DNA of 64,000 nt from Lactiplantibacillus nangangensis (GTDB taxonomy: Bacteria; Bacillota; Bacilli; Lactobacillales; Lactobacillaceae), in the NCBI RefSeq assembly GCF_005405065.1, contig NZ_BJDI01000008.1, forward strand, positions 91,557-155,556, written 5' to 3'. Made by a program: the position numbers and the translations under genes. Shown piece by piece: positions 16,525 through 27,436 of this stretch. Within the stretch, counting starts at the first letter, position 1, and each line of letters begins with the position of its first letter. The notes below the pieces were generated by a model. The model was not told the DNA's origin. It ran no database searches and worked only from the letters and a program-made list of their open reading frames with translations.

Positions 16525-17892
16525 TTAACCAATCAAAATATTTTCAGCCGGATAGCGAATCAAATTGACCTTCGCTTGGCGTTTAGAAAGTGCGTATAAC
16601 GATGTGAAGATGCCAACTCGCCCAATAAACATGAGCAACATGATCACGATTTTTCCAACGACCGTCAAATGCGGTGTCAATCCCAAACTCAGTCCAACGG
16701 TCCCAAACGCAGATAGGACTTCGAAGACGACATACTCCAGTCCGAATCCTTGGGGAATCTTCTCCGTTTGCGTCAAGATCAAGGTTGCCACGGAAATCAC
16801 GATACTGGCCAAAAACACGAGTAGTAATGCCCGACTAATGTTAGCTTGACTGAAACGCCGATGGCTAAATTCAACATCTTGCTTACCACGTATTTGGGCG
16901 ATACTTTGAAACATCAGGACGCCAAAGGTCGTTGTTTTGATCCCACCGGCCGTTGAGCCAGGCGTCCCACCAACAAACATCAGGACCATCAGAATAAATA
17001 AACTCCCAGCTTGGAGTTTGCCGGTCGGCATCGTGATCAACCCAGCCGTGCGGGGCGTGACGCTTAAGAATAACGTATTCACGGTCCGATTAAACCAAGA
17101 CGTCCCTGCCGGCAATAATTTCAAATCACGTTCCGTAATTAATAACAGAATGAACCCGATCACAAACAGACTCATCGTGGTCAATAACGTTAACTTCGAG
17201 TTCAACGATAAACGTTTCCGCTCATGATAGAGTAACAAGTCGCGCCAAACTAAGAAACCCAACCCACCGGCAACAATCAAGATCATCGTCACGATTAGCA
17301 CGTAGGAATCACTCCGAAAGTCCATCAAACTATTGCCAAAGACATCAAAACCAGCGTTACAAAATGACATGACTGCGTGATAGAGCGACACGTACAAGCC
17401 GCGATGCCAGCCAAATCGTGGCACAAAATCAAGTGCCAACAATCCCAGACCACCTAATTGAAATAACAAGGACAAGCCGATCACATAGCGCATGACACTC
17501 TTCGTATCACTCAAGTTTTCTAAATTCAGGGATTCTTTGACCATCAGTTGCGTCGACAGCCCAATATTACGGCGCATGATATTAAATAAGAGTACCGCAA
17601 AAGTCATGTACCCCAAAGCACCGACTTCCGACAATGCCAGAATGACTACTTGCCCAAATGTCGTCCAATGTGTCGCCGTATTCACGACCGTCAGTCCAGT
17701 AATGCAAGTCGCTGAAGCCGCTGTAAACAAGATATTTATAAACGAGCTGTGACTACCCGGAGTGGTGGCCATCGGTAAACTTAACAGGACGGTCCCAATC
17801 ACGATCAAAATCACGAAACCGGCAACCATCTTTTTAGATAAAGTATCAAAAAATTTAAATTCTTTTAATTTCTGCATAACTATCCAATCCAA
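16525..17892 (-). CDS. ktrB: K+ transporter membrane subunit (KtrB/TrkH family)
   Basis: Ion-conducting subunit with four M1-P-M2 repeats. The four pore-loop glycine motifs are visible: SATCITGLTVV, FCNAGFDVFG, TPRTAGLI and FGTVGLSLGL. It has 455 residues and at least eight membrane helices. Two starts compete: TTG 17892 (weak AAGAAAG upstream) and ATG 17877 (MQKLKEFKFF). Neither has a strong ribosome site, and the shorter one is equally plausible. It is placed between mnmA and the phosphatase/TPR/recD2 unit, separating genes that are adjacent in Bacillus. Confidence 0.93.
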   Translation of the reverse strand: MDWIVMQKLKEFKFFDTLSKKMVAGFVILIVIGTVLLSLPMATTPGSHSSFINILFTAASATCITGLTVVNTATHWTTFGQVVILALSEVGALGYMTFAVLLFNIMRRNIGLSTQLMVKESLNLENLSDTKSVMRYVIGLSLLFQLGGLGLLALDFVPRFGWHRGLYVSLYHAVMSFCNAGFDVFGNSLMDFRSDSYVLIVTMILIVAGGLGFLVWRDLLLYHERKRLSLNSKLTLLTTMSLFVIGFILLLITERDLKLLPAGTSWFNRTVNTLFLSVTPRTAGLITMPTGKLQAGSLFILMVLMFVGGTPGSTAGGIKTTTFGVLMFQSIAQIRGKQDVEFSHRRFSQANISRALLLVFLASIVISVATLILTQTEKIPQGFGLEYVVFEVLSAFGTVGLSLGLTPHLTVVGKIVIMLLMFIGRVGIFTSLYALSKRQAKVNLIRYPAENILIG

Positions 17893-17970
17893 ATCCAGTC
17901 TTTCTTCTTAGCTTAAGCAACCCCCCATTGAAATGCAAGCCCTGTTTGCTGTTTTCACCGCTTTCAACAA

Positions 17971-18012
17971 CAAAAAAGCCACCAGCATTCAACAGTGAAT
18001 TGCCAGTGGCTT
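17971..18012 (-). terminator. mnmA terminator
   Basis: Minus-strand stem AGCCACTGGCA / TGCTGGTGGCT with an imperfect inner extension, followed by TTTTTT. Confidence 0.85.
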
Positions 18013-18027
18013 GAAACTCATTTAAAT

Positions 18028-19158
<1,131 letters not shown>

Positions 19159-19238
19159 TCACCATCATTTCCAAAAGATTCTGGAGAATCCACGATTTGA
19201 AGGTCGTACAAGTCCAGTAATACCCATTATAACAAAGA

Positions 19239-19264
19239 AAACGCCGGCTGCAAGCCAGGCGTTT
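19239..19264 (-). terminator. Weak terminator or processing hairpin before mnmA
   Basis: Minus-strand AACGCCTGGC / GCCGGCGTT stem followed by an interrupted T-run (TTTTCTTTG). Probably partial read-through. Confidence 0.55.
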
Positions 19265-19269
19265 CATCA

Positions 19270-19611
19270 TTATGCTTCAACCAGGACATCCCGGTCAATA
19301 AAGTTCTTTAAAATGAACCGTAATTGTTCAACTGCTTCCGGATGCGCGTCATTTTTGAAAATGTTGGCGCGTTGTAACCCGTTACCCGTAACGGTCGACA
19401 ACTTAAACCCGTCTAAGTCAGCGTTGACGCTCATCTTTAATCGAAACGCAGCGTTATACGGCGTATTCGGGTCTAACGACCAAGAACACATGAATGCGCC
19501 AGACTTGCCCTTCGTAAAGCCTAAATCCATCAACGTATACTTCTTAATCCCCGTACTAATTTGATAAGTCTTTGAGTCGCCTTCAAGTTTCACACTTGTT
19601 GCATAAGCCAT
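19270..19611 (-). CDS. DUF1831 family protein
   Basis: 113-residue protein restricted to lactobacilli and relatives. I recall that the L. plantarum member has a solved structure but no assigned function. No Cys persulfide motif is present apart from a single Cys in FMCSWSLD. The position is informative: it lies between the cysteine desulfurase (15 bases upstream) and mnmA, so a link to sulfur transfer or tRNA thiolation is inferred. ATG 19611 has AGGAGG close upstream. Confidence 0.88.
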   Translation of the reverse strand: MAYATSVKLEGDSKTYQISTGIKKYTLMDLGFTKGKSGAFMCSWSLDPNTPYNAAFRLKMSVNADLDGFKLSTVTGNGLQRANIFKNDAHPEAVEQLRFILKNFIDRDVLVEA

Positions 19612-19626
19612 GTCAAAGTCCTCCTC

Positions 19627-20778
19627 TTATTTTTTTAATAGTCGGTTAACGGTCTTCGTTAAAACGGTGACAAATTGATCTAAGTCAGCTTTGGTCGTAT
19701 ACCGGCCAAAACTTAACCGAATCGATTCAGCCACCCGTGGTGAGTCTTCCCCAAACATGGCAATTAAGACATGTGACGGTTCCAAACTACCCGCAGTACA
19801 AGCAGAACCTCCGGAAACCGCGACCCCACCCAAGTCCAAATTGGTCTGCAAGGTATAAGTCGAAATCCCTTTGATCCATAAATTCAAGACATGTTGTAAA
19901 TTGTCTTCACCTAATTGACCATTCACTTCAAAGTCAACATCATTGGCGGTCAGTTGATCGACAACGTATTTTTTAAAATCGTGATACTTGGCCTGACGAT
20001 GGGCTTTTTCAGCGGTCGTCAATTCTTTAACGGCTGTGGCAAAGCCAGCGATAGCCGGCACGTTTTCGGTCCCTGCCCGGCGCTTATCTTCTTGTTCGCC
20101 ACCCTTGATCAAGCTTGGAAAATTGACCCCATTACGCTTGTAAAGGAAGCCAATAAATTTAGGCCCATTGATCTTGTGAGCTGAAGTTGAAAGCATATCG
20201 ATGTGATCGCGTTCAACATCAATATCCAATAGCCCATAAGCTTGGACGGCATCCGTATGGAACCAAGCCTGATGATCCTTGAGTAACTCGCCGATTTCAT
20301 GAATTGGCATATGTGAGCCCACTTCATTATTTCCCATCATAATTGAAACTAGGATCGTATCTGGTCGTAAGGCCGCTTTAAAATCAGCCAAACTGATATC
20401 ACCATTTTCATCGACTGGGAGATAGGTGACCTCGAAGCCTTGCTTTTCCAAGCTAGCTAATGGTTTTAAAATCGCTTGATGTTCAACCGCCGTGGTAATA
20501 ATATGCTTACCTAAGCTTTGACGCGCCATCGCCGTTTGCATAATGGCGGTGTTGTCGCCTTCCGTCCCACCACTCGTGAAAATAATATCATCATCCGGCG
20601 CGTTGATACTTTGGGCAATAATATGCCGACTATCATCTAAAACTTCGCGGGCCGCCCGACCAAAGGCATGGGTGCTCGACGCGTTCCCGAACGTATTGGT
20701 CATCTTGTCCATCATCTCTGACACTACCGACTCAGCCATCGGCGTCGTCGCAGCGTTATCAAGGTACACTCGCTTCAT
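19627..20778 (-). CDS. iscS: Cysteine desulfurase
   Basis: PLP enzyme that takes sulfur from cysteine as an enzyme-bound persulfide. The PLP lysine is in STSAHKINGPKF, the substrate-binding segment is SGGTEGDNTAI, and the catalytic persulfide Cys is in SGGSACTAGS. At 383 residues it is of the NifS/IscS (YrvO-like) group that in Bacillus is dedicated to MnmA. Here it lies two genes upstream of mnmA, supporting that partnership. The next upstream gene is mtnN. Confidence 0.95.
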   Translation of the reverse strand: MKRVYLDNAATTPMAESVVSEMMDKMTNTFGNASSTHAFGRAAREVLDDSRHIIAQSINAPDDDIIFTSGGTEGDNTAIMQTAMARQSLGKHIITTAVEHQAILKPLASLEKQGFEVTYLPVDENGDISLADFKAALRPDTILVSIMMGNNEVGSHMPIHEIGELLKDHQAWFHTDAVQAYGLLDIDVERDHIDMLSTSAHKINGPKFIGFLYKRNGVNFPSLIKGGEQEDKRRAGTENVPAIAGFATAVKELTTAEKAHRQAKYHDFKKYVVDQLTANDVDFEVNGQLGEDNLQHVLNLWIKGISTYTLQTNLDLGGVAVSGGSACTAGSLEPSHVLIAMFGEDSPRVAESIRLSFGRYTTKADLDQFVTVLTKTVNRLLKK

Positions 20779-20810
20779 TAAACTACTTCCTTTTAAAAGA
20801 TCTGACTTAA

Positions 20811-21506
20811 TTACTTATTTTGGGCTTTAAATAGTGCTAACAACATTGCGGCCGATTGTTTGCCGGCTGCTAAGATAAATTCATCAAAGCTGACGCCAGC
20901 CGCTTCATCACCAACATCGGACATGGCCCGAATCACGACATATGGCGTGTTAAATTGGTGACAAGCTTGACCAATGGCTGCGCCTTCCATTTCACTCGAA
21001 AGCGCCTCGGGAAAATGCGCTAGGATTTTGTCAGTGGCGGCTTTACCAGCGATAAATTGATCCCCAGACACAATTAGCCCCGTCTTGGCATGTAACCCAG
21101 TAGCAGCTGCCGCACTCACGATCTGTTTGACCCAGTTGGCATCCGTTTCATAGTAGAGCGGTTGTTGTGGCAACTGACCGTAAGCGTAGTCAAAGGCCGT
21201 CGCATCGACATCGTGGTAGGCAGTGGCGGTGGCAACGACCACGTCACCGACAGCTAGGCCTTGACCGATACCGCCTGCAGAACCAGAGTTGATGACCACA
21301 TCCACGTCAAAGTTAGTGATCATTAACGCGGTCGTCATCCCAGCTTGAACTTTACCAATACCAGATTGAACAAGGACGACTTCTTGATTGTCGATCGTGC
21401 CATCATAGAAAGTAATATCCTTAATCGGCACCACTTTTTCATTTTGCAGCGCTTCTCGCAAAGTCTTAAGCTCTTCTGCCATTGCACAAATAATTCCAAA
21501 TTTCAT
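20811..21506 (-). CDS. mtnN: 5'-methylthioadenosine/S-adenosylhomocysteine nucleosidase
   Basis: Cleaves MTA and SAH, recycling methyl-donor by-products and feeding the LuxS (AI-2) route. 231 residues starting MKFGIICAMAEELKTL, with the family Glu (MAEE), SGSAGGIG, and the ribose-binding ESEMEGAAIGQ-like segment (SSEMEGAAIGQAC) plus catalytic Asp in RAMSDVGDE. It lies 20 bases after the 84-residue membrane protein and 33 bases before the cysteine desulfurase, in one minus-strand unit. Confidence 0.95.
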   Translation of the reverse strand: MKFGIICAMAEELKTLREALQNEKVVPIKDITFYDGTIDNQEVVLVQSGIGKVQAGMTTALMITNFDVDVVINSGSAGGIGQGLAVGDVVVATATAYHDVDATAFDYAYGQLPQQPLYYETDANWVKQIVSAAAATGLHAKTGLIVSGDQFIAGKAATDKILAHFPEALSSEMEGAAIGQACHQFNTPYVVIRAMSDVGDEAAGVSFDEFILAAGKQSAAMLLALFKAQNK

Positions 21507-21526
21507 CAGTTTTAAATCCTACTTTC

Positions 21527-21781
21527 TTATGGGGTTAAAAATAATATTAAAAAAACAATGATAATTGCTAAAACCAGCCCTAAAATTACCCAGTTAAGTT
21601 TGCGACCTAATCGCTTTGATTTAGCTTCAACTAGCGCCCGGTTATTTTCAGCGGCATACGCCCGCCGTGACGACTCCGAACTACCTTCGTCCGGATCAGC
21701 TGTCGGCTCATCCGCGGGATCCGGTTGTGCCTGTTGTTCACGATAACGTTGACGCGTCATGTGATCTTCTTCATCAGCCAT
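21527..21781 (-). CDS. Small tail-anchored membrane protein, hypothetical
   Basis: 84 residues: an acidic, Pro/Asp/Glu/Ser-rich, probably disordered N-terminal half, a basic patch (AKSKRLGRKL), then one C-terminal membrane helix (NWVILGLVLAIIIVFLILFL). No known domain. It overlaps the end of nudF by eight bases and precedes mtnN. A start at the second Met (MTRQRY) is possible. The overlap suggests translational coupling with nudF. Confidence 0.8.
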   Translation of the reverse strand: MADEEDHMTRQRYREQQAQPDPADEPTADPDEGSSESSRRAYAAENNRALVEAKSKRLGRKLNWVILGLVLAIIIVFLILFLTP

Positions 21782-22334
21782 GGGCAGTGCCTCCTAACGT
21801 CGGATGATTTTGCCAGTACCAGATTGCCATGATCGTTTTAGCATCCGCAATCTGGCCGGCAGTGATTGCTGCGAGGGCCGTTGCCAAACTCATCTTTTCT
21901 AAGTGTAGCCGTTCGTCGGCGTCTTGTGGCAACGCCTGTTCAACCGGTGAGAGCCCCGTTGCAACATAGAGCGTCATGTATTCGTCGGTAAAGCCAGGTG
22001 ACGTATAAAAACCAGCCACTTGGTCCAGCTGGGCCGCCACTAACCGCGTTTCTTCATTCAATTCACGAACCGCAGCCGCAGCCGCCGTTTCACCAGGTTC
22101 AACTTTACCAGCAGGAATCTCTAACGTGACCCCGTCGGTTGCAGCCCGCCACTGTTTAACTAAGATCAATTCATTGGCAGCAGTCACCATCAATACCGCA
22201 ATTGCTGGTTGATGACGCACAACATCACGCGTTGCTGGCGTCTGATCCGGCAACGTGACTTGTTGACGTTCAACTTTGACGAGCCCACCATTGAATACTA
22301 GCTTGCGCGTCTGCACCTGTTCTTTAAAGTCCAT
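21774..22334 (-). CDS. nudF: ADP-ribose pyrophosphatase (Nudix)
   Basis: Hydrolyses ADP-ribose to AMP and ribose-5-phosphate. The Nudix box is visible as GKVEPGETAAAAAVRELNEE. The Gly that usually follows the EE pair is replaced (EETRL), a tolerated change in this subgroup as far as I know. I start at ATG 22334 (MDFKEQVQTRK) because AGGGGG lies just upstream. An in-frame ATG at 22364 adds ten residues without support. First gene of nudF, the 84-residue protein, mtnN and iscS. Confidence 0.9.
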   Translation of the reverse strand: MDFKEQVQTRKLVFNGGLVKVERQQVTLPDQTPATRDVVRHQPAIAVLMVTAANELILVKQWRAATDGVTLEIPAGKVEPGETAAAAAVRELNEETRLVAAQLDQVAGFYTSPGFTDEYMTLYVATGLSPVEQALPQDADERLHLEKMSLATALAAITAGQIADAKTIMAIWYWQNHPTLGGTAHG

Positions 22335-22485
22335 CGTAAGACCCCCTGTGACTTGCTTTCTCACTAAGGATACCGATTTTTAAGCCTGAATGCAATTTTC
22401 ACCCAGCTAATTTTAGAGATTCTTTAGCGCCCGGCGTGCCTTCGACTACTGCTAGGCTTAAGCCACCGCATCGCGTCGATGTCAC

Positions 22486-22524
22486 AAAAAAAACGCTGAG
22501 CAGTCATCACGACTCACCCAGCGT
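22486..22524 (-). terminator. dapF terminator
   Basis: Minus strand ACGCTG...GTC/GAC...CAGCGT imperfect stem followed by eight T. Confidence 0.85.
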
Positions 22525-22533
22525 CTATCTCAA

Positions 22534-23532
22534 TTAAGCCGTCGTTAACGACGTGACAAAGTCTTCATACGCCGCTTGTTCACCAGTAATGGTGGCTGAA
22601 GCTTGTGTAAAGTCAGCAGCCAACGCATCGGTTAATGGGAGGCTCACGATTTTAACAAACGTGGCATTCCCAATTAATTCCATCCAATATTCTTCATCTG
22701 CACCTTGATGGACGACCGTTTTGACCATCCCACCAGGATTAGTGACCTGAATTTCTTGATTAAAATCAGTGCTCTCTTGATGTAACAAAACGTACATCAA
22801 TGAAGAAGCCGACATGGCCGTTCCACAGGCATTGGTAAACCCAACCCCGCGTTCAAAAGTCCGGACAAAAATTGAATTTTGGCCTAAGACTTCAACAAAG
22901 CTCACGTTGACGCCATCTGGGAAAATCGTATTTTTGCCATCATTCAGCCATTCGCCAATGCGACCCAATTCATCCCCAACGAGGGTGGCATGGTCAACAA
23001 AAGCAATCAAATGTGGATTAGGGACGGCAACTGCAGAAAACTTCAACTCACTTTTAAGTTCAGGAATCGTTTCATTGATAATCGTTTGGGCCTCATGGTT
23101 AGCATGCATCCCAAGCGTTTTCGCATCAAATGACACTGGTGAGATTTCAACGCTGTAAGCTGGGACTTGCTTAGCAAAGTCAGCAACTGCTTGAACCTTC
23201 AAATCAGCATACATCGTTTCGACCCGGAAATTATCGGCATCATTTTGCGTACCAAGATAGCGGGCAACGGTCCGTAACCCATTCCCACACATGCTAGCTT
23301 CTGTACCATCTGCGTTAATGACCCGCATCCGGCCCAAGACATGCGCATGTTCCGATTTATCGACAACCAGCACCCCATCAGCGCCTTCGTATAAGCCGGC
23401 ACCATCACGCTTACAAATATTAATTGCCAACTGCTTTAAGCCCTTATCTGTGAGCGGCTCTGGAAATTGCGTTTGGTCCAATAAGTAAAAATCATTACCG
23501 GAACCATGCACCTTGATCATTTTCACTGCCAT
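22534..23532 (-). CDS. dapF: Diaminopimelate epimerase
   Basis: Converts LL- to meso-diaminopimelate for peptidoglycan and lysine. The catalytic Cys pair is visible in ASMCGNGLRT and TNACGTAMSAS, and the N-terminal KVHGSGNDF is typical. It is about 330 residues, longer than the ~275 of E. coli, as in other lactobacilli, with an extended C-terminal half. ATG 23532 has AGGA five bases upstream. ATG 23538 overlaps that site. It stands alone between two terminators, away from other dap genes. Confidence 0.95.
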   Translation of the reverse strand: MAVKMIKVHGSGNDFYLLDQTQFPEPLTDKGLKQLAINICKRDGAGLYEGADGVLVVDKSEHAHVLGRMRVINADGTEASMCGNGLRTVARYLGTQNDADNFRVETMYADLKVQAVADFAKQVPAYSVEISPVSFDAKTLGMHANHEAQTIINETIPELKSELKFSAVAVPNPHLIAFVDHATLVGDELGRIGEWLNDGKNTIFPDGVNVSFVEVLGQNSIFVRTFERGVGFTNACGTAMSASSLMYVLLHQESTDFNQEIQVTNPGGMVKTVVHQGADEEYWMELIGNATFVKIVSLPLTDALAADFTQASATITGEQAAYEDFVTSLTTA

Positions 23533-23643
23533 CAGCATCCTATCTATTTAATCAACTCGGTTTTAGTTACTTCACCATCATACTGACTTTTACAAGATAT
23601 TTCAATTCCAAAGAACCAAAAAATTTATGTTGGCGCCTTCAAA

Positions 23644-23689
23644 CAAAAAAAACGAGTTGACCAGCAGTTTCCTGCCAATCACCTCGTCT
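23644..23689 (-). terminator. ileS terminator
   Basis: Minus strand ACGAG-TGA-GGCAG / CTG-GGTCA-CTCGT with a short loop, followed by eight T. Confidence 0.88.
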
Positions 23690-23706
23690 AAATTTCTAAC
23701 GTTAAC

Positions 23707-26505
23707 TTAAGCTTCCAAACCAGTTGCGACTGATTCTGGATAGTTCGTCCGCACAATATCTGCACAACGGGCACAAAGCATTGGATAAGCAGTATCACTG
23801 CCGACATCCGTCTTAGTCATCCGACAACGGGAACAAACTTCACCGTCAGCATGGCTAACTTTAATCGCTTCATGGTCACCAAAAGTTTCCGCATCGGCTG
23901 GTGCCTCAGCTAAATCATGTAAATCAAGTGCTGAAACCATCAACATTTCACGAACGTTGGTGTTCAGACTGTCAAGCAATGACTTAGTTTCCGCATCGAC
24001 GTACAAGTCCAAGTGAGCTTCCAATGATTTCCCAATCAATTTAGCATCCCGGGCTTCTTCTAACGCCTTCAAAACATCACTCCGCAAGTCCATAAACTTG
24101 TGCCAGTTGGCGTTGAGCTCGTCAGCGTTCGCATAATTTTGAACGGTTGGCATTTCAGCCAATTGGACGAATTCTTCTGGTTCCTTCAGGAATGGCCAAA
24201 TTTCTTCCGTCGTATGTGGCAACATTGGCGTAAAGAGCTTCGTCATCGCAACCAAGACATCATAGAAGACCGTTTGCATTGACCGCCGTGAATGACTGTC
24301 TTCAGCATCGATATACATGATATCTTTGGCGATATCCAAGTAGAAGTTCGATAAATCGACCGTCAAGAAGTTCAACAATTTCTTGTAAATATCCAAGAAG
24401 TCATAGTGGTCATAATGGTCTTTGACTTCGGCGACAAAATCGTTCAAACGAACCGCCATGTACTGGTCTACCGTGGCCAAGTCGTCAAAGGCGACCCGGT
24501 TTTCTTTTGGATCGTAATCCGTCGTATTGGCTAACAAGAAACGCATCGTATTCCGGAACTTCTTGTAACCATCAGCGACTTGCTTAAAGCTTTCCATTGA
24601 AACACGCACATCAGAACTCGTATCCACTGAAGAGACCCACAAGCGGACGATTTCAGCCCCCATTTGCTTGATGACTTCAGCTGGTGCAATCGTGTTACCC
24701 AATGATTTACTCATCTTACGACCTTGATTATCCAAGGTAAAGCCTTGAGACAAGACTTGCTTGTATGGGGCATGACCAGAAACCGCCACACTGGTAATCA
24801 AACTTGAGTTGAACCAGCCACGATATTGGTCAGACCCCTCCAAGTATAAGTCAGCTGGGTAGTCCAAGTAATCACGTTCAGCCAAGACGCCTTGATGTGA
24901 CGAACCAGAATCGAACCACACATCCATGATGTCTTCTTCTTTAGTGAATTGGCCATGTGGTGAGTGTTCATTTGTATAACCATCTGGTAACAAGTCTTTG
25001 GCCTCGCGTTCAAACCAAACATTTGATCCGTATTGACCAATCAAGTCCGCGACATGATCGATCGTTTCTGGTTCCATGATGGCCGTGCCATCTTCGGCGT
25101 AGAAGATTGGTAGCGGTACACCCCAGACCCGTTGCCGTGAAATGACCCAGTCACCGCGGTCACGAATCATGTTGTAAAGTCGTTTTTGACCCCAATCAGG
25201 GAAGAATTGCACGTCATCAATGGCGTGTAAAATTTCATCCCGCATGTCGCCAACGGAGGCAAACCATTGTGGTGTTGCCCGGAAGATGATTGGTTTCTTA
25301 GTCCGCCAGTCAAATGGATAGCTATGTTCGTATGGCATGTAATCCAATAACAAGCCAGCTGCCTTTAATTTGTCCAAGGCGATTTGGTTGGCATCGTCAT
25401 AGAAGACACCGGCAAAATCGGGACCGGCTTCTTCAGTCAAGACCCCTTGGTTGTTCACTGGCGCAAACACAGGTAAGTCATACTTCATCCCGATACGGTA
25501 GTCATCTTCCCCATAACCAGGCGCCGTATGCACGAGCCCAGTCCCAGCGTCGAGTGTGACAAAGTCGCCTAACATCGTGACTAATTTCCGACTGGCATCA
25601 AATGGGTGTTCACAAATGACCCGGTCTAAATCGGCCCCTTTGACCGTTTTAACGACTTTGACATCTTCCCAACCGAAACGCTTAGCATTTTCATCAACTA
25701 ATTCGGCTGCGATCACATACTTGTGATCATCACCACTGTGTTGAACGACGGCGTAGTCGAAACTAGCATCGATCGTGATCCCTTCAGAAGCTGGAATCGT
25801 CCAAGGCGTCGTGGTCCAGACGACCATATACGTGTCATCGTCCAAGACACCCTTACCATCAATGACTTTTTCGCCATAAAATGCGGATGGTGACGTCACA
25901 TCATGATATTCAACTTCGGCTTCAGCCAAAGCAGATTCGGAAGACCATGACCAATAAACCGGCTTCTTACCACGATAGATCAAGTGACGTTTGGCAAATG
26001 CGCCAAATACCCGAATTTGAGCAGCTTCGAATTCTGGCTTTAAGGTCAAGTATGGGTTATCCCATTCACCAGCAACTCCGAGCCGTTTGAATTCATCACG
26101 TTGGCGATCAACCTGCTTCAAGGCATATTCGCGACAAAGTTCACGGAACGCATTGGTGCTCATCTTTTTACGGTCATAGCCCGCTTGTTGTAACTTTTGT
26201 TCGATTGGTAGCCCATGAGTATCCCAACCAGGCACATAAGGGGCGCGGAAGCCGTTCATTGATTTATAACGAACGATAAAATCTTTTGTAATCTTGTTCA
26301 ACGCGTGACCCATATGAATATCACCGTTGGCGTATGGGGGGCCATCATGCAAAATGAAAGTTGGTTTCCCTTCATTTAGCTTTTGTCGTTGTTCATAAAC
26401 TTTGTTTTCCGCCCAAACGTTTTCACGTTCGAGTTCTTTAACTGGTAAGTTACCACGCATTTTAAACTTGGTTTTACCGAGGTTAAGCGTTTCTTTAACG
26501 CGCAT
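23707..26505 (-). CDS. ileS: Isoleucyl-tRNA synthetase
   Basis: Class I aminoacyl-tRNA synthetase of 932 residues. Signature HMGHALNK (HIGH) is near residue 65 and KMSKSLGN near 600. The CP1 editing domain is present ([10 protein letters not shown]). A C-terminal zinc ribbon closes the protein (CSRCRMTK ... LCARCADIV). All domains expected of the bacterial enzyme are present. A T-box leader is found on the same strand, but about 670 bases upstream of the start, with a 535-bp palindromic repeat unit between. Confidence 0.97.
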   Translation of the reverse strand: MRVKETLNLGKTKFKMRGNLPVKELERENVWAENKVYEQRQKLNEGKPTFILHDGPPYANGDIHMGHALNKITKDFIVRYKSMNGFRAPYVPGWDTHGLPIEQKLQQAGYDRKKMSTNAFRELCREYALKQVDRQRDEFKRLGVAGEWDNPYLTLKPEFEAAQIRVFGAFAKRHLIYRGKKPVYWSWSSESALAEAEVEYHDVTSPSAFYGEKVIDGKGVLDDDTYMVVWTTTPWTIPASEGITIDASFDYAVVQHSGDDHKYVIAAELVDENAKRFGWEDVKVVKTVKGADLDRVICEHPFDASRKLVTMLGDFVTLDAGTGLVHTAPGYGEDDYRIGMKYDLPVFAPVNNQGVLTEEAGPDFAGVFYDDANQIALDKLKAAGLLLDYMPYEHSYPFDWRTKKPIIFRATPQWFASVGDMRDEILHAIDDVQFFPDWGQKRLYNMIRDRGDWVISRQRVWGVPLPIFYAEDGTAIMEPETIDHVADLIGQYGSNVWFEREAKDLLPDGYTNEHSPHGQFTKEEDIMDVWFDSGSSHQGVLAERDYLDYPADLYLEGSDQYRGWFNSSLITSVAVSGHAPYKQVLSQGFTLDNQGRKMSKSLGNTIAPAEVIKQMGAEIVRLWVSSVDTSSDVRVSMESFKQVADGYKKFRNTMRFLLANTTDYDPKENRVAFDDLATVDQYMAVRLNDFVAEVKDHYDHYDFLDIYKKLLNFLTVDLSNFYLDIAKDIMYIDAEDSHSRRSMQTVFYDVLVAMTKLFTPMLPHTTEEIWPFLKEPEEFVQLAEMPTVQNYANADELNANWHKFMDLRSDVLKALEEARDAKLIGKSLEAHLDLYVDAETKSLLDSLNTNVREMLMVSALDLHDLAEAPADAETFGDHEAIKVSHADGEVCSRCRMTKTDVGSDTAYPMLCARCADIVRTNYPESVATGLEA

Positions 26506-26565
26506 TTGACCACTCCTTAATATTTTTTAGACTATCTAGGTTGATTGACTTTGATGCGGTGATCG

Positions 26566-26725
26566 ATTGCCGCCTGCCGGTTGGGGCGCGCAAGGCTGGA
26601 ACGTTGCCGGCCATTTTCGAGCCAAAAAGCGATCTCGAAAAGTGGCCTTACCCTAACTGCCGTAACCCACGTCAGTAAGGGTAATTTGGCGGCTGAGCCT
26701 TGCGCACCCCAACCTCTCGGATAAA
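26566..26725 (+). repeat. Structured repeat arm, family 1, copy B
   Basis: Starts ATTGCCGCCTGCCGG. Outer stem 26579-26597 pairs with 26696-26714 (18 of 19 plus one G-T). Inside are GGAACG, hairpin GGCCATTTTCGAG/CTCGAAAAGTGGCC with loop CCAAAAAGCGAT, and hairpin TTACCCTAACTG/CAGTAAGGGTAA with one A-A mismatch. It ends CCAACCTCTCGG. It runs antisense to the T-box-ileS transcript. Confidence 0.92.
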
Positions 26726-26756
26726 TTTATCACCATTCTACCAGCGAGCGTCAAGT

Positions 26757-26908
26757 GATTAATCAACTGAGATTGACCAATTAAAAATTCGAACTGCGTC
26801 TTAGATTATTGCCAGGCATTCTCAGCCAATATCATTTTAAAATTATCGGTCTTAATGCTGAAATAATCCAGACGCTTATTTAATTGACACAATCTCAGTT
26901 GATTAGTC
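26757..26908. repeat. Inverted-repeat core between copies B and C
   Basis: AATCAACTGAGATTG (26761-26775) is perfectly inverted at 26890-26904. The similarity continues inward (CAATTAAA, GCGTCT, GATTATT) to a centre TTTTAAAA at 26835-26842. Together with the outer arms the whole 26566-27100 stretch is one long imperfect palindrome. Confidence 0.85.
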
Positions 26909-26938
26909 CCCCAACAGGTTCTAGTAAAGTGATGTCAC

Positions 26939-27100
26939 TTAGCCGTAAGGTTGGTCCGGCTGAGGCTCAGTGGTGAAATTTCACTTGGCGAGGGTTGTTG
27001 CCTCGCCTAGTGAAAGGCCAAGCTTTGAGACGTGGTTTTCGGCTCAAAGTTGTGCCCACCACGTTCCAGCCTCAGCCGGAGCAACCGGTCGGCGGCAATC
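26939..27100 (-). repeat. Structured repeat arm, family 1, copy C
   Basis: Minus strand starts ATTGCCGCCGACCGG. Outer stem 27086-27068 with 26967-26949 (18 of 19). GGAACG, a hairpin with loop CCGAAAACCACGT, and hairpin TTTCACTAGGCGAGG/CCTCGCCAAGTGAAA follow. It ends CCAACCTTACGGCTAA. Its stem sequences share almost nothing with copy B, its inverted partner, while pairing within the arm is kept. Confidence 0.92.
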
Positions 27101-27172
27101 AGACACGATCTTGGATCTAACACCAATCAAACAAAATAGCCTTAAATTACCAAATCAATTCCACAATTTTGG

Positions 27173-27405
27173 ATACAAAAAAACTCCGTCCGGCAAGGGA
27201 CGAAGTTATCGTGGTACCACCCAATTTTAGAATTGTTTAGATTCTCTCATAGCATGGTTAACGGTCATGAACCGGCCGACCTTACTGATTTCAGGCCGAC
27301 ATTCGGAGATGATCTGCAACTTCGTGAGGGACGACCGGTTCACACTTTATCCGGCTCTCTGTGCGTATCACTAAGTTGTTTGCTGTTCTCCTCAAAATGT
27401 TAATA
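27173..27405 (-). ncRNA. T-box riboswitch (isoleucine, for ileS)
   Basis: Read on the minus strand, the T-box sequence GGGTGGTACCACG is at 27222-27210. It is followed by the terminator AACTTCGTCC/GGACGGAGTT and a T-run (27206-27173). Upstream lies stem I with AGTGATAC and AGAGAGCCGG motifs. A candidate specifier ATC (Ile) occurs in GAAATCAGT near 27293. Uncharged tRNA-Ile would stabilise the antiterminator. The next gene on this strand is ileS. The 5' end is approximate. Confidence 0.92.
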
Positions 27406-27436
27406 AAATTTAACTGTACTGTTGATTTTAGTCGAC

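Noticed and set aside
26970..27230. 86-residue plus-strand open frame
   Set aside because: Covers structured arm C and the T-box on the opposite strand. No ribosome site.
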